The notes under the pieces are model-generated. The model had not been told where the DNA came from. It saw only the letters and a list, made by a program, of their open reading frames with translations, and did no database searches. The translations under genes were made by a program, and so were the position numbers. From Henckelia pumila (lineage: Eukaryota > Streptophyta > Magnoliopsida > Lamiales > Gesneriaceae), in contig NC_133121.1 in assembly GCF_033568475.1 (NCBI RefSeq), positions 130,294,375-130,358,374 of the forward strand: 64,000 bases of DNA. Direction: 5' to 3'. Shown here one piece after another: positions 1-12,925 of this stretch. Position 1 is the stretch's first letter; each line of letters starts with the position of its first letter.

Positions 1-3000
1 AATACATTTAAAATTGCAACAACTAAGTAATTATTTAAGAGTAAATCGAAATTCTTTTTTTAGAAATATGCAGAAAATACGAAGCCTTATTATTCTTATA
101 AGTCGAAACATTTTTGGGTAACTCTTGGCCATGATTTGAACAATGGGTTGTTGCAATGTCTTCATCATCTCCAAATATATTTAATTTGGGTCATTTTGCC
201 AAAAATCTTTTGATTTAAGTTGATGTATCAATTAATTATATGTGCAAATTTTATATTCGATCATATATAGAAGGGATACGTTGTGCCTACACCTTTGTAT
301 ATAATGACAAAAACATCTCTCAATTGATAAATAATATCGAATTATTCATATGTTAAGGTCGTGTTACGTAGTAGGATTGATTATATATAGATAAATAATG
401 CTGACACTGTTAAACTAATTTATAGGATCGATGTGGAATAATGGTGGATAATCAATAACGTGTTTACTTTGATTGATCAATTTTATGATTGAAATTATGA
501 TCAAATGACGAGTTACATTAATTTTATCATTTGCTTATAATATATAATCTTATTTTTAGTTTGTATTTATAAAATTAGAGATTATGATTTTATTGAAGAA
601 TGTAAATTATTATTGAATCACATCTAAATTATTTTCATTCACCAAAATCATTGAGTAGAAATATTATTTATTTTTGAAAATAAAATTAATAAATTGAGTA
701 AAAAAATCCAAGAATAAGATAAAATTTAATGAAATGAATTAATCATATCTTGAATTATTAAATTTTTATTAATGTTTATAATGTTTAAATTATTTTTTGG
801 TATGTTAAAATCAAATGAAATGTATTAAATATATCTTAAAGTTTCATGTTTTATAATTTTTTAAATGGGTTTTTCATAATTATTTTTTAGGAATTTAAAG
901 ATATTAATGTAATTTTTCTCAATTGAAAAGATAATTATTTAAAAATAATCATTTTTATCATACATTTTATTTGTGATAAATCATCAATGTTCGAAGTTTA
1001 AATTAAGTAAATATGGATGAACTTTATGAGTTAATACGACTAAAAAATCAAGTAAACATTAGATTGATAAGATTATTAATATATTCATATGCTTATGATC
1101 ATAACAGCCTAATCCAAAAAATGCACCCCGGTTGGTAAAGGAAAAAACTAATGCGTTATTAGGGTTTTGTTGTGTCATGAAGTTTAAGTTGGTAAGTAAT
1201 TAAGGTTGAGCAAATATTCAACGACTATGTAACTATTTTTTATAAAATTATACTTGAAATACACTCTTTTTACGTAGTCTTGAATTGATTTTGCCGATCA
1301 TAATAATATATATTGTCGGTTGGCACACCACACAATTTTGGCAGAAAAATTCACTCCAATTCAACAAAATATAATTTCAATGAAAATTTAAACATAAAAT
1401 CGAATAAATTTTACATATAATTTTCACACAAAGATCAATCATGTCATATAAAATTTGTTGACGAAATCTCTGATACTTGACAACACAAAATCTTTGAAAA
1501 TATAGATTGGGAATCGATTAATTTGTCGAGGGGATCTGCACATATCCATGTACATGATTATACTACTATAAACATATGGTTTAGAGTTTTATATAGATAA
1601 ATGTGGAGTAAAGTCTAATCTCGTTAGCAAATTTAGCCTCCAATTCACATGGCTTTCATTATCAACAGGAGATCGACCATGACTAATTTCTTCTTTTTTA
1701 AAAAAAAAAATTCTTTATTTTCGATCGATTTGTCAAAAGGGACAAATTAAAGCATTGTTTTTCAAGTTTTGTGACCAATCAAGATGGAATCCGTATTAAA
1801 CTTCATGTACGATCGACATATGAAACAAATTAAATAACCTCACAATTATTAATTGTGTATATCATAAACTTATTCAAATATGTATTTATATACATACACA
1901 CATACACGATTGCACAACATACGATCTAGTTACTTACTTCATATACTAGCATATAATTAGTACTCTCACACTGCATCAAAGAGTCGTCAAATTTTAGTTT
2001 GGTTATTTGTGAGATCCATATATTTTTATGAATTTTACATGTTTAAATTAATTTGGACAATTGGATTTAACACTAAAACTCTACGTGTTTAAATTAATTT
2101 GGACAATTGGATTTAACACTAAGGTACTATCAGTATCATGATCCTAACATGAACTCAACCAACTCATATGAGAATCAAAAACTTATTATTTTGTGTATTA
2201 ATACAAATAGCTAGAATACTCCATTCGTCCCAAATATCAGTCATCAAGTATCCATGCTCATTAATAGTGGCATATTAAAAATAGTTTTACGGTTAAGACA
2301 TCCCAATCTTAATGAATGCATGAATCTAATTTGTGCAAGTCCTCACCATGTTTCTCAAAGGATTGTTTTTTATTTGCTAAAAAAAGTAAGGAAAATTTGT
2401 TTTTTCTTAAAAAAAACATGGTTGAAACAATTTTGTATGTAGACGGCATGATGAAAAATACTTTTTTCTTAAAATAAAAATAACAACCTAATAAATTAGA
2501 TTGATCTTGATATATTTTTTAAAAAACTCCAAAATTTTCTGTTTTCTTTCGTCACTCATCCAAATATCAACAATTTATTTAAAACCAAATTCTTAGAATT
2601 TAAGAATTTTTTCAGGAATAAAAAATTCATTCATGGCATGTTACTTCTGTAATCAAAATCAACAATAACCCCAAATTCTGGCACAATTATGTGTTCGTTT
2701 TAATTTTTAATTAACGAAAACAAATGGTCTTAGTATAATAATATGGGCTGAGTTATTTCAACTGGCCCAAGAAAACATGTAAACTAATTGGGCTTTTCTG
2801 ATTATATTTTATACTGTTCCCCAAAGCAAGTATAGCCCAATGATGTTAGTATAGCCCAATGATGTTAGTTTAGGGACCTGGCCCATTAATAAGCCTGTTT
2901 CTAAGTTCTAACACAAAATATGTCGTTATGTGAACTATATTACATGATTAACATTTAACAAACTTGTGTACACGTGAAAGTTAGATGAGTGTCGGTTAAC

Positions 3001-3643
3001 AAAGTCTGGTAATGATTAATTAATGTTAAACTTGTTTTGCTTTAAATTAAACACCATTAGGCACACAAACATGATGCTCCCAGTGTGTTCTTAATTAAGT
3101 TGTGTTTTTATGAAAGTTGACAACTTTTGGGCCTTAATCATATATGATAATAAATTAGTCTATAATTACTAGGTTGTTGCTTCTTCAACGGCGCCGAATG
3201 TACTTTAAAAATTATAAATTAATGTCTTATTGTGGATATTTATTATTCAAATGTATGTTGACAAACTAACAAAATACAAAAAATCATAAAGTTTTCTTAA
3301 AAAAAAAAAAAATACCCGAACATCATATTTTATGGGTAAGTAGTTTTAGTAAGATTATATTTAGATTGATGGAATTTCAATTCATTTGATTTATTCGTAT
3401 TGACAAAATTGAAGTGAATTTAAATTTAATAGCAATTGTGATTTTAAAAAATAATAGTAATTGCGATATCCGATGAATTTCAAATACTGAAAAAATGAGT
3501 GTAATTTGATTTTTCTTTTATCCAAATCAAATTCATCAATCAAAACACAATCTGATAGTTGAATATTGCATGTGGGAACTTGATCGCTCCAATTAAAAAT
3601 TTGAATAACTCCGAGTTTCGATTTTGAAATTTAATGTGTCATA
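1..3643. other. AT-rich intergenic region without a recognisable gene
   Basis: No reading frame here resembles a known protein and no exon chain could be built. It holds two short direct duplications: a 46-bp period repeat at about 2041-2122 (a 36-bp core repeated) and a 20-bp repeat at about 2826-2866. Homopolymer A/T runs are common. I see no tRNA or other RNA gene. Confidence 0.6.
2041..2122. repeat. Short tandem duplication, 46-bp period
   Basis: A 36-bp core beginning GTTTAAATTAATTTGG occurs at 2041 and again at 2087, with a short variable spacer between. The copies look identical by eye, so the duplication is recent or conserved. No function is implied. Confidence 0.75.
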
Positions 3644-3770
3644 GGTAGTGTTTGAGAGAGCTTCTTAGAAACACTTCTCAGCTTTTCCGTTAACAAAAAT
3701 TTGAAATTTTGTGAAATTTTGTTAACAAAAAGCTGAGAAGTGCTTTTTAGAAGCTCTTCCAAACATTACC
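3644..3770. mobile_element. Foldback MITE, 127 bp
   Basis: The left end GGTAGTGTTTG and the right end CAAACATTACC are near-perfect inverted repeats. The complementarity continues inward through AGAGCTTCTTAGAA and CTTCTCAGCTTTT almost to the centre (GTTAACAAAA on both sides), so the whole unit can fold into one long hairpin. The trinucleotide ATA flanks both ends and may be the target duplication. This is the form of a miniature inverted-repeat transposable element; the superfamily is not certain. Confidence 0.8.
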
Positions 3771-3805
3771 ATAGTCTATTCTTTTATGTAGTTAAAAATA
3801 CCAGA

Positions 3806-3903
3806 ACAACAACAACAACAACAATAACAATAACAATAACAATAACAATAACAATAACAACGACGACAACAACAATAATAGTAATAAACAACACACACAC
3901 ACA
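3806..3903 (+). repeat. CAA/TAA and CA microsatellite
   Basis: Runs of CAA and ATAACA triplets are followed by CGACGACAACAA and a CA run. It is a simple-sequence tract. The threonine- and isoleucine-rich reading frame across it is an artefact of the repeat. Confidence 0.85.
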
Positions 3904-4055
3904 CATATTTCATAAGAAATTTACTCGATATGAGAAGAGGGACAATATTTATATGGGTATGTTTTCTGTGAGATGATTTTACAAATCTATATCTATGAGA
4001 TTAGTCGACTTAGTTCATATATGCATTGAAAAATAATATTTTGGACATAAAAATT

Positions 4056-4240
4056 AAGGGTGGTGCTATGTGTACATGAAAAATTACACGTTGGTTTACA
4101 CATTACACTTGAAATTACGTAAATATCCTTAATGTACTTTGGAAATAGTTTTTTCAAATAAAGTGGAGGGATAATTTTGTAATTTCATGTGCAGTGTGTA
4201 ACCTAATGTGTAACTCAATGTGTATGTACCATTTTCAAAA
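4056..4240 (+). mobile_element. MITE-like element, two-copy family, copy 1
   Basis: Begins AAGGGTGGTGCTATGTGTACAT and ends near GTAACTCAATGTGTATGTACC. Its left half matches the reverse complement of the segment ending at about 20385, including the internal ACACTTGAAATTAC and AAATATCCTT blocks. The repeated AATGTGTAACTCAATGTGTA motifs form imperfect terminal inverted repeats. Exact ends are uncertain. Confidence 0.6.
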
Positions 4241-4316
4241 AATTAATACTTTTTTTTTATGAAACCCATGAATCGATTCATAGTAGTTTTTGTGCATTTA
4301 TATAACTATGACTATG

Positions 4317-6287
4317 TGTGAGACCTCGTTTCCAAACAACTAATCTCGGACAAAACAACCGATAAGCAAACGAGAAACCAAGATTAGAAGCAACCAAATA
4401 TTAATTTTTTTTTAAAGAAGGCTCACGCGCCCGCGATGAAATCAGCGCGCCCGCGCCGATGCTTCGCCAAAACCAGCGCGCCCGCGCCCTTACCTCGCAA
4501 AGAGGCCGCGCGCCCGCGCTGTCCTCTCGCCCAGAAATGTTAAGGCACCGAAATAAACTCAACAAAACCTAAACACTTGCATTAAAAGTATTTGACAAAC
4601 CAATAACAATACAAGAAAAGTTTAGGGAAGAGAAACATTCAATTCGGTAGTACCTACATCGATTCTTGCTTACAAAACAAATACGAGAAGTTCGAATGAC
4701 TAAACATATTCGCAAAACATAACTAGATTGACATGCTGATTCGACTTCTAAACGAGTCTCACTTCTATCTCTTGCTCTTGACGCTAACCAGGTCTACGCT
4801 GACTTGATCATGCCCCTCATGTTGCCAAGTACACATATAAAACAAAGCGACAGCCGGATAAACCGGTGAGAATGATAATCCCAGTAAAAGCAACATATCA
4901 AGTAATACAACAATAAACATGCTTTCAAGACAACAACAAAATCAATAACAACGTAATGAAATGCATGTCTTTAAACCGTGATATCAAATCTGATAAACGA
5001 GGGATTGCTGCTGTGCTTTTGGGATCCCGAGGATGAGATCATGTGACGACTCACCGACTCTCCCAATCGAGGTGGTGCCACATATCTCACTCCTCTAGAC
5101 TTTGAGCAACCATAATGAGTATGCTAGCACTAGGCGATACGACTACGACCTAGGCCACTCAATCATAGTTCTCAAACATCCAAACAAAAGGGCGGTTCTG
5201 CCCGCTGAAATCAACGTAGGCTCAAGATGAATGCAAAACAGAAACATAAAACATAAGCCACATAGTCAAAAGCAAAATCAATCAACAAGACACAAGTTCC
5301 TCATGCTAGAATAAGTGTAGATGCAATATGTGATTTGAAAGGAAAACTCGAGAACCAACTGTCCCGAGTATGTTATCCCGCTACGATGACTGCTTTTACC
5401 TTTCAATGCCGTAGATCCAACTCCGGACAAGCTACAACAAAAGATTGTATCAACAACTATATAACCTAAACAACAAACAACGGTTCAAGGAAATCTCTTT
5501 ACCATTCTTCGTCCAAAACTCGACGATCAAATGTTGCTAACACAGGACTCGACAACTCCAACGAATCTGTACGAAGATAAGAGATGATCAACTACAACTA
5601 TCACTCACAAGCCAATGCTTCAACAATTCAAAAACGATTCGAAAACCCAAAACTCAAACCGACGGCATAACGGCTATAAACTGAACAAACCGGAAACGCA
5701 GACAGCAGTTCAATACCGATATGACCTCATATCAATGCCCAAAACAACAATAACAAAGCAAACCCATCAATATCAAAATCCAAGTTTTCGAAAATGGCTT
5801 CCAAAAATCATAAAAAATCCGAACGTCGCTCTAATTCAAAACTGACAGATAATAAACGATCAGAACTCTGTCAAGAACAACATACTCAAATCTCGAACGA
5901 TTCTAACAACATCCAAAAACTAGAATGTATCTGATCAAAGAAAGACTTACGATAGAACGAAGCTCTCGTAGCCGTGATCGATAATCTGTCTTCAGAAATG
6001 ATTTCTAACGGACGGATCAACCGGAAACCGAGATTGGAAAGCTTGAACTTCACGTTTTGCTCCCTAATGGAGGTTGAAGGCGTGGAGGAGGAATGGAGGA
6101 GGTGAAGGAGACTACTCCCAAGTCAAACAAATTGTAGATAATATATCAAACTCCAAAATTGCGTTTTAGTCCCTGAAATTTCCAAAATTTGAAAAAAGGA
6201 CCCTGATCTAAAACAAGTCGGCTTGTGAACTCTGTAATCTCCGATTAACTCAAATAAACTCATTTAAGATAAAAACGGGGCGTTACA
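4317..6287 (-). mobile_element. Solo LTR (Ty3/gypsy-like), 1.97 kb, target duplication CTATG
   Basis: On the minus strand the unit runs from TGTAACGCCCCG to GAGGTCTCACA, so it has TG...CA LTR ends. The 5-bp sequence CTATG lies directly before it (4312-4316) and directly after it (6288-6292), a perfect target-site duplication. No gag or pol frame is present and there is no second LTR, so it is best read as a solo LTR left by recombination between two LTRs. TGTAACGCCCCG-type starts are usual for plant Ty3/gypsy LTRs. The left part has four GC-rich GCGCGCCCGCG blocks. Confidence 0.8.
4424..4520. repeat. GC-rich repeated block inside the solo LTR
   Basis: Four copies of a GCGCGCCCGCG-like core lie at about 4425, 4443, 4474 and 4504, separated by 18 to 31 bases of mixed sequence. 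This stands out sharply in a region that is otherwise strongly AT-rich. Function unknown; it could affect LTR transcription or methylation. Confidence 0.7.
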
Positions 6288-6292
6288 CTATG

Positions 6293-7207
6293 ACTATAAT
6301 ATGATATAATATGATATGATTTGATTGGTGATCCCTAGTTTAATACACTATTTTTAATTTCTTCATAATTAATGACACGTCCAACGACATTCTTAATTAA
6401 ATGATCACACACACACATATATAGTTATTTATTTATTTATTTATATATAGATCGAATGAATTATATAAAAATCGTGGACACACACACATACGTATTCTCA
6501 TTGTATGTACCAAACGATGCAATGAAAATATCAACGTCTGGTATGTAGATTTAATTAAGTGTTTAACCTAATCATTGAGGATAATCTCATATTTAATTCA
6601 CTGGAAAATAATTCTTCTTCTAAAATTAATCTTTTCGCTTTAGAAATGTGAATTTACTCGTCTCAGTTAGAAAACTTTTATACAACAAAAAATTAAATCA
6701 GTGGATAATTTTCCAACCTTGAATAACTACAATATACATTAATACGTTAGCGTTTTAGTAATTTCTCGTATGTTTTAGTTTTTTTTTTAACTTTAATAAC
6801 TATAAAATAAATTAATCAAAGTTTAAAATTTTAAAATGCTAGCGCGTACGTGTGTTCCACATAATATATTAATTAATATATAGCATTAATTACACTAGTG
6901 TTAAATAATTAAATCACGCAAAAATATAATATTTCCGAGTCGATCTAACCCATGAAAATTATTACATTTAAATATTATTTTTCACGTATAATCTCCGTAT
7001 TAGTTATGTTATAAAGAAATATTGTATAAAATCATAAGACAATAACACACAACTCACGAGACCTGCTCATGATTGACCCGCAAGTTGTTTGATACAAGCC
7101 TTAAAAATAGACCACTCGTACGTGGTGAAATTTCTATACAATTTGGTATAAATTTATATAACAAGGCCAAAAAAAAAAAATGGAACAAAAGACAAAAGAA
7201 TAATAAT
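6293..7207. other. Intergenic region and 3' flank of the cyclin gene
   Basis: AT-rich sequence with short CA and TATT runs. The last part (about 7020-7207) probably holds the 3' UTR of the minus-strand cyclin gene. I see no other gene. Confidence 0.5.
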
Positions 7208-7946
7208 TTATGATAAGAGGCGAGCATTATGATTATGAATGTGGTTCCTCTGTTCCATTTGTTTAGTTTTGATTTCCTCGGCACATCTTATCAAAGTCTT
7301 CTCGATTTGGTAGCCTCCTCCGATGCTCACTTCCCTCTCCAAATGGCTACAATAACTCTCAAACACACTCACATTCACATGCATTTTGAATTTCATCAAC
7401 AACAACATTTCCATCTCCAAATTGTTCATCTCCTTTGTACTCAATCCCCCAACTCGAGCAAAGTAAGAATTTCTATAATTCCTGAAAAAATAAAATTTAA
7501 AAAGTAAGCAAGAGAATATTATAATTGGTTAGGAGTTTTTTTGTTTCATTTGACGGAAAAAAGACTTACATGTCTTCGACATATTTGGATGCCACCATAA
7601 TTGTTGTGACAAGAAGTCTATGTACATTTCGTGATCCAATTCGGAACTCTGGATACAACTGACAAATCCTGTCGATATAAACGTATGCCACGACGTAAAC
7701 GGACGATCCCGCTCTGGTGTATCGGTAAATCCTCTCCAAATACGACTGAATCGACATGTCCGGCGCCTCGTCGGACTCGAAAACTCGGGTTTTGGACAAC
7801 GTCCATCTGCGATTCTTGGCTATCCTTTCGTTCCTAGCCATTGTTCTCTCGATGAGAGAGGCGAGAACTGAGATGACTAATGGGGTGGTGTTCGAGTGAG
7901 AGTAGTGGAGATCATACCTAAGCTTTCTCGGAGATATTATGGCCAT
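7208..7946 (-). CDS. CYCU2: U/P-type cyclin (CYCU2-like)
   Basis: Two exons: 7570-7946 (start ATG at 7946) and 7208-7481. Exon 1 ends AT|GTAAGT and exon 2 follows TTTTTTCAG, so the phases join to a 216-residue protein. It has the N-terminal block MAIISPRKLRYD, the conserved core SIQSYLERIYRYT and VYVVAYVYIDR, the NVHRLL helix, ASKYVEDMNYRNSYFARVGG across the splice site, and a C-terminal cyclin-box part ending SVFESYCSHLEREV. These match the CYCU2 branch of plant P-type (PHO80-like) cyclins. Such cyclins bind CDKA-type kinases and are tied to cell division and to phosphate or hormone signals. The intron position inside the cyclin box is the usual one. Length agrees with the family. A further in-frame ATG lies upstream on the minus strand, but family homology begins at MAIISPRK, and a TATA element sits about 50 bases upstream of that start. 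Confidence 0.93.
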
Positions 7947-7993
7947 TCTATTTAATTTTGTGGGAATGGAAAATGAGAAGGGGTTTGAGAGGG

Positions 7994-8002
7994 ATTTATA
8001 TA
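7994..8002 (-). promoter_or_regulatory. Probable TATA box of the cyclin gene
   Basis: On the minus strand the sequence TATATAAAT lies about 50 bases upstream of the chosen cyclin start codon. With the usual 25-35 base spacing this gives a very short 5' UTR. It also argues against the longer reading frame that extends upstream to 8120, since that frame would begin upstream of the promoter. Confidence 0.5.
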
Positions 8003-8599
8003 AGAGAAACGGAGAAGGAAAGGGAGTAGGGACTAGTAGTTTCTTTCTTTCTCTATGAGTCAATATAGAGAGAATAAATTTGCCATTTGGAACGATGGTG
8101 GGTGAGATGGGAAAAATCAATTACAAGATATTTGCCTCCTATTTATTATAAAACCAAACTTGGGACATTACAGCTATTATCTATCTTTGAATATACATTA
8201 TAATATACCAACATGCACCCTGTTTTTAATGGCACGCACATAGATGAAATGGTGAGATTTGGCAGAGGTGGTCGCGCGCTCATTTTTTTACTTTAAAAAA
8301 CAAAACAAATTGTTTTCGATTCTCCACTTCTTCGAAGAATTGTAGGAGCTCATATGGTGTCACGGATATATAGACGACGAGTTGGTCTTTATATATAGTT
8401 AAAATTTTGGTATAAAAATTAATATTTTGTAATGTATATATTTAATTAAGTTAGATACAAGATCCATATCATGAAATTGATATGTGAAAAGATCTCATAA
8501 GAGTTTTTGTGAAAGAATTTTGCATTTTGCACTGTATAACAATTTTTAAAGTAAATTAATAAATTTAATTGGATGTGATATTCACTAAAATTGGATGGT

Positions 8600-9180
8600 T
8601 CGGATCCAATTCAAACCCGAAGCTTCGAATTCGGGAATGAAGCTGAAATCAAGCAAATAATGTTAGAGAGGGCCGGGAAGGTGTCCCGGCGTAGCCCCTC
8701 CGACGCTCAAGTCAAAGGCGTGAACGAATAAAAGAAAGAGGAGCTTTAGCGCCCCTCAAAATGAGAATGATAAGTTACAAATGAAGTGAGCAAACCTAGT
8801 ATTTATAGAGTAGAAGGTAAGAGACCACGCACATTCCGTAAGGGACCACGCGAGTGAGACTCACGCGATTGTTCCTTCGGGACTCGCCCTTAAGACGAGG
8901 CTGAAGCTAAGAGGTCTTGTCCTTGAGACGAATCTTAGGCTAAGAGCTCACCCACCTCATATATACTCTACCCCAACTACTATCCTCCGCCATCATCATC
9001 CTCAACTCCTAGGCTCATCCACACCTCATCTCATCACCTTCCCACCTCCCTCTACTCATCCACTCTTAAACTCATCCTCAACTCCAACTCCAACTCCAAC
9101 TCCAACATACCTCGCCTCGACCACTTACCATCATGGGTCAATCTTACCACTTAGACCTGAACTCGGGTCTTGTTTCTTAG
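8600..9180 (-). mobile_element. LTR-like retroelement fragment
   Basis: This block is more GC-rich than its surroundings and unrelated to any gene frame. On the minus strand it carries a TATA-like CTCTATAAATACTAGG at about 8800, followed by a repeat-rich stretch with GGGCCGGGAAGGTGTCCCGG-like inverted sequence on the plus strand. This is the layout of an LTR promoter region. No clear TG/CA ends or target duplication could be set, so the limits are approximate. A CAACTC run lies at about 9070-9106. Confidence 0.4.
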
Positions 9181-9662
9181 CTATGAACTTCAATTAGACC
9201 TAAACATGTGATGAACTTATTCTTGGGATATCAATAGGTAAATCATGCTAACTAAGGTTAGCTTTCTTGGCTCATGCATCACTTAAAAAGTACGTCCGCC
9301 CTGCACCCACCCCCGAGTATATGCTTCTACGTAATTGAGTATTGGAGGCCGAAAAGATTAATATACAAGTAGTGTTTGTCATGTCTAATGAACTAATGAT
9401 GTGAATGTGATCATTGCATTAACGCTCCACCGACGATGATGGACTAAGAGAAACTTAGTTGTTAACATTGATTATGAGTAAAGTTTGGAGTCAAGATATC
9501 AAGTTCGAATTCTACATGAAACTTTCTTGTTTAAGCGTGTTTACTTTCGTATACGAGGTTTAATAAGCGCACATACTTATAGAACTTTTTTGTTTAATCG
9601 TGTTTATACTCGTATACGAAGTTTACTCAACACACGTCCAAACAAAAAGGCTAAAAATGTCT

Positions 9663-9704
<42 letters not shown>

Positions 9705-12700
9705 GGGAATAAGAAAAATATTTTGAAGATACGTTATAGGTGTTGGGTAAGGTTTCCACGACTCCACCGCTAGAGATGGCATTTATTGGCCCATTCTAAT
9801 TTGTCTTGACATTTTGGGGTAAAAATAATAATTCAATCGCGTGAACTAGTGAAGTTACACGTGCGGAGCATTGGCCCCCACTTAATTTGTCTACACAATT
9901 AATTTCTAACTTATATTTTCTTGGCAGTGGACTAAGACTAGCCAGCCACGTTACTATCACAAACCCTACTCCCATGTGGTTCTTTTCTCCTGAGAATTAA
10001 ATTACAAGACTGTACTTTTTTCTTCTTCTTCTTCTTCTTCTTCTTCTTTTTTAATTTTCCATTTTTCAAAATTTATATGCAATAAATATTCATATGTATA
10101 ATTTATGATCATTTTCATGAATCCCATGAGTACACTTGGCACCTTTATGAGTACTTATTACTTGATTGTATTTAATTTAATTTTTATCGATTATAATTAT
10201 GATTTTTCATCAGTCGATGTGTTAGACAGAATTCCAATACGGTAAAATTTTTTTTTAAAAAAATGTATTGATAGTGGAACAAGGTTCATATCCCATCAAG
10301 TACGATTTTATGTACAATATCTCGAGTACCAACATGTTGACCAATTTAAACCTTGGGCCCAGTTAATCTCCCCATACAGCTGTGTCTGGACTCGATCATT
10401 ATTTAATTGGGCCCAAAACATTAATGTTTTCCTTTTAACTGGCCCTCTGGCCACTTATTCTATATTTTTAGATAAAATTCACATATGATTATTTCCCTTA
10501 AGTTTCAAAATATCATTTTTGTTACTGCTCAGACAGGAGGTTTTTTTTATTATTTATTTTATCCCACCGACACAAATGGATGTTTCTAAAAAACCGTAAT
10601 TCCTGCTGATTTTAGGAAATCCATTACTGGATAATTTTATTTTTCAAAAAGAGGTTTACTTTTCTGTTTCTTTTTTTTTTTTTTTTTCATTTTACAACCC
10701 GGAAGTCAAATTAGTTAATATCATTGTTATAAGTTTGTGTTTAATACTCTAGAGATTAAAATTTCATCTATGATTGAGTGACGACGAGCATGAATTTATC
10801 AATCTCACAATAGAATGAAAGTCATTTGATATGTTGTCCGTATCAACAAAACACGTCTTAATTTCGAAAACTCATAACTTAAAAACTCTAAAGTTAAATG
10901 TAATTGACTTAAAAAAATTATACGATGAGTGACTCCCGTTAAATAACTTAAATTTCCTTAGGTGCATGCGAGTAGGGATATTAGCACATTAAAATTGACC
11001 AGATCTATGTTAAGACAATAAAAATAATCGTTAAATTTGGAGCATTACATGATTGAACTTGACATTCAGAAAATTATAATTAGATTATTAAAATTTAAAA
11101 TGTATTTTCATACTCGTTAAATTAGTAACCAGTAATAATTTTGAGTTTAATACAAACACAAATCTCACAAGTTGAATTAGAAGACTTGGAGGGCCAAGTG
11201 GGAAGGAGCTGCCTTAAAACGAGTCCAAACCGTTTGGATTTTATTGGGTCGGCCCAATTAACCGAGTTCAGAATAGAGCCCATGTATTCAAGAGCAATTA
11301 TACTTATCCACGTTCGGGATGTTTTGTCTGGGCCTTATGATGCCATAGAATTAGAAGCCCACAAAGACTCCTTATCCAGTTTTATTTTATTTTTTTGGAT
11401 GAGTCTTATTTTTATTTTTAACACACGCACATGACAGCACACGTGCGTGTTTGTTTATAGATATGTTGACATTAATCAATTAAAAGTGGATGAGTTGAAA
11501 TAAATTATAATGAATCTGACATTTTAAAAAAAAAAAAAGAGATGCAAAAAAAGTTAAAATTTTTGTGTGTACAAACTGTCTGCCTTTCTTTAGTTCTAAT
11601 TTGGTTTATAATGTTACCACTACGTAATAAATCTCTAGTTAATATTTATAAAAAATAATAATAAATAAATATTATTACAAGTTGCAAATGCAAAGAGGGA
11701 ACGGATCTAAATATGCGGGCCCCAAGCCCATATCAGTGATAAGCTATCCCGTCATGGGCCCGGTTTTTGATGATGAAGTTTCATGGTGTCGAATTTTTGT
11801 GGGCCTGTATGGCGAAATCCATAACTTTTATAAGTAAAACAAGTGGGCCCACCATTTCCCAGAAATGTGGTGGTGAATGTTTGCAATAGCTTTCCTTTAA
11901 TTGCATTCAATTATTAACACTTTGTTCAAAGAAAAATCATCATTTCTTGATGAATTTTCTATGTGGCCCCGATCGTACTAAATCGATACGTTCCATAACT
12001 ATTGTTGCATCAACTCAATATTTAGGTGCGACACCGAGTCGGCACGAAAATATTCAAAACCGATCAAGTCATTCAAAAAAATACAGATTTTCGAGCTAAT
12101 CCATCATGAAAAATAAACTTTTATGTACGAGTTGGAGGAGTCCACGAGAATCGTCTAAACTCATCACTTGTAACGCCTTGAAGTTTATCTCTATTATATT
12201 ATAATAGTTGAGCATGCGATAGAAACTGTTTTGGTATGACAATGACATCAAATTATGTTTATCCATTTTTGCCCCTATATTATGTTCATTGTAGAATTAG
12301 TTTTGTGGTTCTATTGGTAATTTTTCTAATTTTCACCCGTGTTTTATGTATTAGATATTTATGTATTAGAAATTATTATGTATTATATATTTTTAAATTT
12401 GTAATTTTAGTCCCGTGTTTTACATACGCCACGACGAATAGTTTAAATAAAAGTATACACTGATTTAATGAATTTGTGTTCCTTTAGTCGGTAGTAATTG
12501 TTAATATAATAATAGGAAATGAATAAATAATAGAGTTGATTGATTAAATAACAATAAATAGTAGAGGAATAGAAGTGAAAGTAGAGATCTTTAGTGGTCC
12601 CTTGTGAATTAAAAGGGCACATGGAATAGCCGGGCTGAGTGTGTGGGGATGCTCTTCTTTAAGGAAACACCAAAAGTACGTCTCAATTGTTTCCTTCCCC

Positions 12701-12925
12701 GCTAGATAAAGTAGTTTTTTTTTTTTTAAATTTTTTTTAATATAATAATTTAATGACTCCATGTTCTAATAATTAAAATAAGAAGAAAAAGGAGAAGAAG
12801 AAGACTGACGGAGTTTCGGGTCAAGGAGTACTATTTTTTGGTCCAATAATCAAGCTGTGGGGTCTAGCTACACGAAATAAGATTTAGTAATATTATCGAA
12901 CACAATATGCAAAATGTAAGTTTAA
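9181..12925. other. Intergenic region with microsatellites
   Basis: No gene could be supported. It contains a TA tract at about 9667-9701, a TTC tract at 10021-10048 and several A/T homopolymers. A pair of related blocks at about 9520-9560 and 9580-9620 (CTTGTTTAAGCGTGTTTAC / TTTGTTTAATCGTGTTTAT with GTATACGA) is a short imperfect duplication. Confidence 0.5.

Noticed and set aside
3740-3976. Thr/Ile-rich frame of 78 residues
   Set aside because: It is read out of a CAA/TAA microsatellite and the end of a foldback MITE.
4312-4322. An 11-base flank repeat ACTATGACTAT as the solo LTR target duplication
   Set aside because: CTATG with TG...CA element ends fits LTR integration; the longer match is partly due to the local CTATGACTAT sequence.
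5615-5845. 76-residue plus-strand frame
   Set aside because: Located inside the first solo LTR and without similarity to a known protein.
7947-8120. N-terminal extension of the cyclin frame to an ATG at 8120
   Set aside because: The extra 58 residues have no family similarity and a TATA element lies within them; conserved homology starts at 7946.
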